Assembly (NCBI GenBank): GCA_900473795.1 | Contig: UCMT01000003.1 | Location: forward strand, 62,001 to 126,000 | Length of the DNA stretch: 64,000 bases | Source: Hyphomicrobiales bacterium | GTDB taxonomy: Bacteria; Pseudomonadota; Alphaproteobacteria; Rhizobiales; Rhizobiaceae | Direction of reading: 5' to 3' | In this document: in pieces, positions 60,611-64,000 of the stretch | Layout of the letters: every line of letters starts with the position of its first letter | Position numbering within the stretch: the first letter of the stretch is position 1 | Translations under genes and position numbers: made by a program | Notes under the pieces: generated by a model | Told to the model about the DNA's origin: nothing | The model's database searches: none | Seen by the model: only the letters and a program-made list of their open reading frames with translations

Positions 60611-61500
60611 GCCTCTCCCGGCGGCACCTGCGCCTCGGGCTCAAGATGGCGCCGGCGCCAGGCCGCGGGTGCCTCTCCCACGCGCTTGCGAAAGAAGCGG
60701 GAAAAATAGGCGGGGTCTTCGAAACCGATCTCACGGCCGATATCCTCGATCGGGCGGATGGTGAACATCAGCAGGCGCTTTGCTTCCAGAAGCCGGCGCT
60801 GCAGCAGCATGTCCTTGACCGTCGATCCGAAGACCTCATGCACCGCCTTGTCCAGAAGGTGGGGCGTGGTGGCGAGCACGTCGACATAGCGCCCGACGGG
60901 CCAGTCCTGTTTGTAGTGGCGGTCGATGGCGCGGCGCAGGGCGAGCGAGAGAGCCACTGCCGGCGAGGTGGAAGGCGCTGCCCCGCCACCAAGCCGCCCC
61001 ATCAGGGAAAGCACGACACCGATGAGACCGATCATCACCTTCTCGCTTTCGGCACCGCGCTCGCGATAATCCGCGGCCACCATGTCGAGGAGAGCACCGA
61101 TCTTTTGCCATGCGGGATCCCCTTCCTGGCCGGTCAGGAAGGTTGGAATATCAAGCGTGACATCCACCTGCGTGGCCATGGCCTTCAGCATGTCGTCGGA
61201 AATGGAGACGACGATGGCGTCGGACTGGTCGTCGACTTCGAAGCCATGCACGACGTTGCTCGGCACGAAACTGATCGTCGGAGCTGAAAAATTCCAAGTC
61301 TGGTCTTCGATCCGGTAAGTTCCACCGCCCTGGAACCAATAGGTGATCTGGCCCATCAGTGGGTGCTTGTGGGGCGCGGCATGGCCGAAATGCATGGTTT
61401 TTCGATCCATGACCGTCTCGACATGCAAGAAGCCGACGTCCAGCGAGCGGCTCGGCTCGCCGTAAACAAAAAAGTTCGGAACGTCGTTTCTTGCCACCAT
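60607..61500 (-). CDS. AraC-family regulator of the HpaBC-type operon (HpaA/PobR-like)
   Basis: A 297-residue protein. An N-terminal cupin-like sensing domain (AAPHKHPLMGQITYWFQGGGTY, then FVPSNVVHGFEV) precedes a C-terminal AraC DNA-binding domain (TPHLLDKAVHEVFGSTVKDML and IGREIGFEDPAYFSRFFRKRVG). This matches activators of 4-hydroxyphenylacetate or 4-hydroxybenzoate genes. It diverges from the hydroxylase gene, 93 bases away, and its end overlaps the amidase stop. Confidence 0.85.
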   Translation of the reverse strand: MVARNDVPNFFVYGEPSRSLDVGFLHVETVMDRKTMHFGHAAPHKHPLMGQITYWFQGGGTYRIEDQTWNFSAPTISFVPSNVVHGFEVDDQSDAIVVSISDDMLKAMATQVDVTLDIPTFLTGQEGDPAWQKIGALLDMVAADYRERGAESEKVMIGLIGVVLSLMGRLGGGAAPSTSPAVALSLALRRAIDRHYKQDWPVGRYVDVLATTPHLLDKAVHEVFGSTVKDMLLQRRLLEAKRLLMFTIRPIEDIGREIGFEDPAYFSRFFRKRVGEAPAAWRRRHLEPEAQVPPGEA

Positions 61501-61593
61501 ACCGGAAAAAGTACCAGCGAATTGCCGGCTTTGTCCATGGCTACGACCGCGTTTCAGACCTAGCTTTCTGTCACGATCTTATGGGAGGAACAC

Positions 61594-63159
61594 ATGATAC
61601 GAGCTGAAGATCACCGCGGCGACAAGACCAGACCCTTCACCGGCGCCGAATATCTCGCCAGCCTTCGCGACGGGCGCGAAGTCTACATCAACGGCGAACG
61701 CATTGCAGACGTCACCACCCATCCCTCGATGCGCAACTCCGCCCGTTCGATCGCGCGGATGTACGACGCGCTCCACGACGAAAAAACCAGGGACCGGCTG
61801 ACCTCGCCGACCGATACCGGCTCCGACGGCTATACCCACAAATATTTCCGCGTGGCGAAATCCTCGTCCGACCTCGTCGCCCAGCAGGGTGCGATCGCCG
61901 ACTGGGCGCGCATGTCCTACGGCTGGATGGGGCGCACCGCCGACTACAAGGCGGCGCTGATGAATACGCTCGGGGCGAACGCCGACTGGTACGGCCCCTT
62001 CAAGGAAAATGCACTCGCCTGGCACAAACGGGCGCAGGAATCGGTTCTCTTCATGAACCACGCAATCGTCAATCCGCCGATCGACCGTCACAAGCCCGCC
62101 GATGCGGTGAAGGATGTGTTCGTCCACATCACCAAGGAAACCGACGCCGGCATCTATGTCTCGGGCGCCAAAGTGGTCGCGACCTCGTCCGCGCTCACCC
62201 ACTACAACTTCCTCGCCCAGAGCTCGGCGACGGTCACGGAGGATCCCTCGCTATCGGTGATGTTCATCGTTCCAATGAATGCGCCGGGCATCAAGATGTT
62301 CTGCCGCGTCTCCTATGAGCAGACGGCGAATTCGGCTGGCCATCCTTATGACTACCCGCTGTCCTCGCGCTTCGACGAGAACGACGCGATCCTGGTCCTC
62401 GACAATGTTTTCGTGCCCTGGGAAGACGTGCTGGTTCTGCGTGATGCCGCCAAGATCCTCTCCTTCCACCCCGCCTCGGGCTTCATGCACGGCTACTGCT
62501 TCCAGGGCTGCACCCGCCTTGCGGTGAAGATGGATTTCCTCGCCGGACTGCTTGCCAAGGCATTGCGCGCCACCGGCGGCGATGCCTTCCGCGGCAATCA
62601 GGCGATGCTCGGCGAGCTGATCGCCATCCGCCACCAGTTCTGGACCTTTTCCAATGCCATGGCGCACAATCCAATCCCCTGGGCCAATGGCGCGGTGCTG
62701 CCGAACCTGGAGGCTGCCCTCTGCTACCGCACCTTCATGTCGGAAGCCTATCCGAAGGTGATCGACATCGTCCGCCGCACGGTGGCGTCCGGTCTTATCT
62801 ACCTGCCGTCGTCCACCAAGGACTTCGCCAACCCGGACATCAACCGCTACCTCGCCCAATACGTGCGCGGATCGAACGACATGGGCCATATCGAGCGCAT
62901 CAAGATCATGAAGCTCCTGTGGGACGCAACCGGCACCGAGTTCGGCGGCCGCCACGCGCTCTACGAATTGAACTATGCCGGCGCGCCGGAAGAGGTCCGC
63001 CTGCAGGTGCTTAAAGGTGCGGAGCGTGGCGGGCGGCTCAAGGAAATGGAAGCACTGGTCGATCAGTGCATGGCCGACTATGACGAGAACGGCTGGACCG
63101 GTGACACTTGGCTGCCGCCGCTCAACGATGCCGATCCGATCCGCAGCGCGGCCGAGTGA
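61594..63159 (+). CDS. hpaB: 4-hydroxyphenylacetate 3-monooxygenase-type oxygenase component
   Basis: A 521-residue flavin-dependent hydroxylase of the HpaB/PheA family. The N-terminal TGAEYLASLRDGREVYINGE, the central YDYPLSSRFDENDAILVLDNVFVPWED and the later RIKIMKLLWDATGTEFGGRHALYE are characteristic. HpaB uses FADH2 and oxygen to hydroxylate phenolic rings ortho to the hydroxyl. A strong GGGAGG site precedes the ATG. The reductase follows 12 bases later. The ring-cleavage genes are not in this window. Confidence 0.9.
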   Translation: MIRAEDHRGDKTRPFTGAEYLASLRDGREVYINGERIADVTTHPSMRNSARSIARMYDALHDEKTRDRLTSPTDTGSDGYTHKYFRVAKSSSDLVAQQGAIADWARMSYGWMGRTADYKAALMNTLGANADWYGPFKENALAWHKRAQESVLFMNHAIVNPPIDRHKPADAVKDVFVHITKETDAGIYVSGAKVVATSSALTHYNFLAQSSATVTEDPSLSVMFIVPMNAPGIKMFCRVSYEQTANSAGHPYDYPLSSRFDENDAILVLDNVFVPWEDVLVLRDAAKILSFHPASGFMHGYCFQGCTRLAVKMDFLAGLLAKALRATGGDAFRGNQAMLGELIAIRHQFWTFSNAMAHNPIPWANGAVLPNLEAALCYRTFMSEAYPKVIDIVRRTVASGLIYLPSSTKDFANPDINRYLAQYVRGSNDMGHIERIKIMKLLWDATGTEFGGRHALYELNYAGAPEEVRLQVLKGAERGGRLKEMEALVDQCMADYDENGWTGDTWLPPLNDADPIRSAAE

Positions 63160-63171
63160 AGGGAGAGCGTC

Positions 63172-63684
63172 ATGGAGGAAGCTGTCTCGAAAACCGAGTT
63201 CCGCAACGCGATGGCGCGGGTTTGTGCGCCCGTCAACGTGATCACCACCAACGGACCCGCCGGGCGCGGCGGGTTTACTGCGACGGCCATGTGCAGCGTG
63301 ACCGACGAACCGCCGACCCTCCTGGTCTGCATGAACAGCCGGTCGGCGCAAACAGGTGTTTTCGTTGAGAACCGGCGTTTTTGCGTCAATGTGCTCACTC
63401 CGGAGCACAAGGATCTTGCCGCTTTCTTCGCAGGCCAGCAATCCGACATGGAGGCACGCTATGCTGCCGCCGACTGGGTCAGCCTGCCTTCCGGCAACCA
63501 AGCGCTCGCCGATGCAATCGTCTCCTTCGACTGCCGCCTCGTCGAGGCGCGACTGGTCGGCACGCACAATATCTTTGTCGGTGAGGTCGTGAATATCCGC
63601 TCCCGCAAGGACGGGCATGCGCTGCTGTACTTCGACCGCAACTATGTACATGTCCCGACACAGACCGGCAGTTTCGGCGGCTGA
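63172..63684 (+). CDS. hpaC: Flavin reductase component (HpaC-like)
   Basis: A 170-residue flavin reductase. The family core FRNAMARVCAPVNVITTNGPAGRGGFTATAMCSVTDEPPTL is split by the typical GFTA/T-A-M-S motif, and the end HALLYFDRNYVHV matches HpaC. It supplies reduced flavin to the upstream hydroxylase. The GGGAGAG site supports the ATG. Confidence 0.9.
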   Translation: MEEAVSKTEFRNAMARVCAPVNVITTNGPAGRGGFTATAMCSVTDEPPTLLVCMNSRSAQTGVFVENRRFCVNVLTPEHKDLAAFFAGQQSDMEARYAAADWVSLPSGNQALADAIVSFDCRLVEARLVGTHNIFVGEVVNIRSRKDGHALLYFDRNYVHVPTQTGSFGG

Positions 63685-63870
63685 TAGCCGCCGTGGGCGC
63701 CGACAACCCCGACCGGAATCGGGCATCCAGGCTGCATCATGCATTCCGGCGGTGGTCGGGCTTACCGAGATTCGCGTTGACAAAATTCCAAAATGGAGAT
63801 TGCTTAACACGAGAATTATCTTGTCGATCAGGGGACAGGAGAGCTCGACGGTCTTTGGGAGGAGACTGCC

Positions 63871-64000
63871 ATGCAGCATCTTGCGGAATTCGGGGCGTTG
63901 GTCCCCAAGCGATGGCCTGTGCATGCCCTCGATGAGTGGACCGCACACCTGAAATCCATCTGTGGAAACTTCAACCCGTGTCGCGCTGAACGCGCCGCGG
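63871..64000 (+). CDS. Start of an AraC-like regulator (N-terminal fragment)
   Basis: The ATG at 63871 has a GGGAGGAG site upstream and the frame stays open to the window edge (43 codons). The pattern LDEWTAHLKSICGNFNP resembles the first helix of AraC_binding_2-type sensing domains. It may regulate the hydroxylase locus. The family call rests on a short stretch. Confidence 0.5.
   Translation, partial: MQHLAEFGALVPKRWPVHALDEWTAHLKSICGNFNPCRAERAA

Noticed and set aside
63700..63770. A possible imperfect stem-loop after hpaC (CCCGACCGGAAT versus GGTCGGG).
   Set aside because: The arms pair only with a six-base bulge and no T-tract follows, so it is not listed as a terminator.
62251..63948. 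A 565-residue - strand frame.
   Set aside because: It is antisense to hpaB and hpaC and has no recognisable motif.

Overview
This is a GC-rich window from an alphaproteobacterium, most likely a Rhizobiaceae member (Rhizobium, Agrobacterium, Ensifer or Shinella type). The assignment is inferred from gene content: a soluble second FtsK, dodecin, a DUF1127 protein, many FCD-type GntR, LysR and AraC regulators, and dense catabolic operons with ABC transporters. No rRNA, tRNA, CRISPR array or intact mobile element was seen. Both ends cut a gene. Nothing identifies the replicon, but the gene content would suit a chromid or the accessory part of a chromosome.

Layout. (1) 1-684: N-terminus of a small conserved protein, then decayed DNA with an AlpA-like regulator remnant. 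(2) 685-11894: one long + strand cluster: FCD regulator, DapA-family lyase/deaminase, PuuC-like aldehyde dehydrogenase, DAO-family FAD oxidase, a betaine-type ABC transporter (binding protein, ATPase, two permeases), a proline-racemase-family protein lacking its second catalytic cysteine, a small coupled ORF, a GlxA-type AraC regulator and a LysE-type exporter. It looks like uptake and breakdown of a proline, hydroxyproline or betaine-like amine. (3) 12071-14614: soluble FtsK translocase (-). (4) 15001-17892: vanillate-demethylase-type operon vanA-GntR-vanB with a palindromic operator. (5) 17976-23926: a ynbABCD-like phospholipid module with added PlsC and membrane protein genes. (6) 23959-26220: LysR and glutaryl-CoA dehydrogenase, divergent. 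(7) 26378-30150: three-component P450 system (reductase, ferredoxin, P450) divergent from a NodD-like LysR. (8) 30208-36933: cupin, MDR dehydrogenase and GntR (-) divergent from FAH hydrolase, extradiol dioxygenase, alpha/beta hydrolase and Ldh-type dehydrogenase (+). Four TTTCGAAA-centred sites tie this together as a probable meta-cleavage regulon. (9) 36934-37914: small ORFs, a DUF1127 protein and a shared terminator. (10) 37924-46229 (-): organosulfur operon with FMN reductase, SfnG-like dimethylsulfone monooxygenase, a complete Liv-type ABC transporter and an SfnB-like flavoprotein. (11) 46682-48820: dodecin, a MarR-GNAT fusion with a 36-bp perfect palindrome over its start, and an NrtR-type Nudix regulator. 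(12) 48933-55438: SPFH protein, NAD-kinase-like protein, a SerC-SerA-like fusion enzyme and glycerate kinase, divergent from NrtR. (13) 55563-55723: VapBC remnant. (14) 55798-64000: AraC regulator, outer-membrane transporter, MFS, amidase, AraC, HpaB and HpaC, and the start of another gene.

Most of the window is catabolic islands for plant- or soil-derived compounds (methoxy-aromatics, phenols, organosulfur, amino-acid betaines), each with its own regulator. The three least explained systems are the NrtR/SPFH/NAD-kinase/serine-glycerate cluster, the ynb-type lipid module, and the amine cluster with the altered racemase-family active site.
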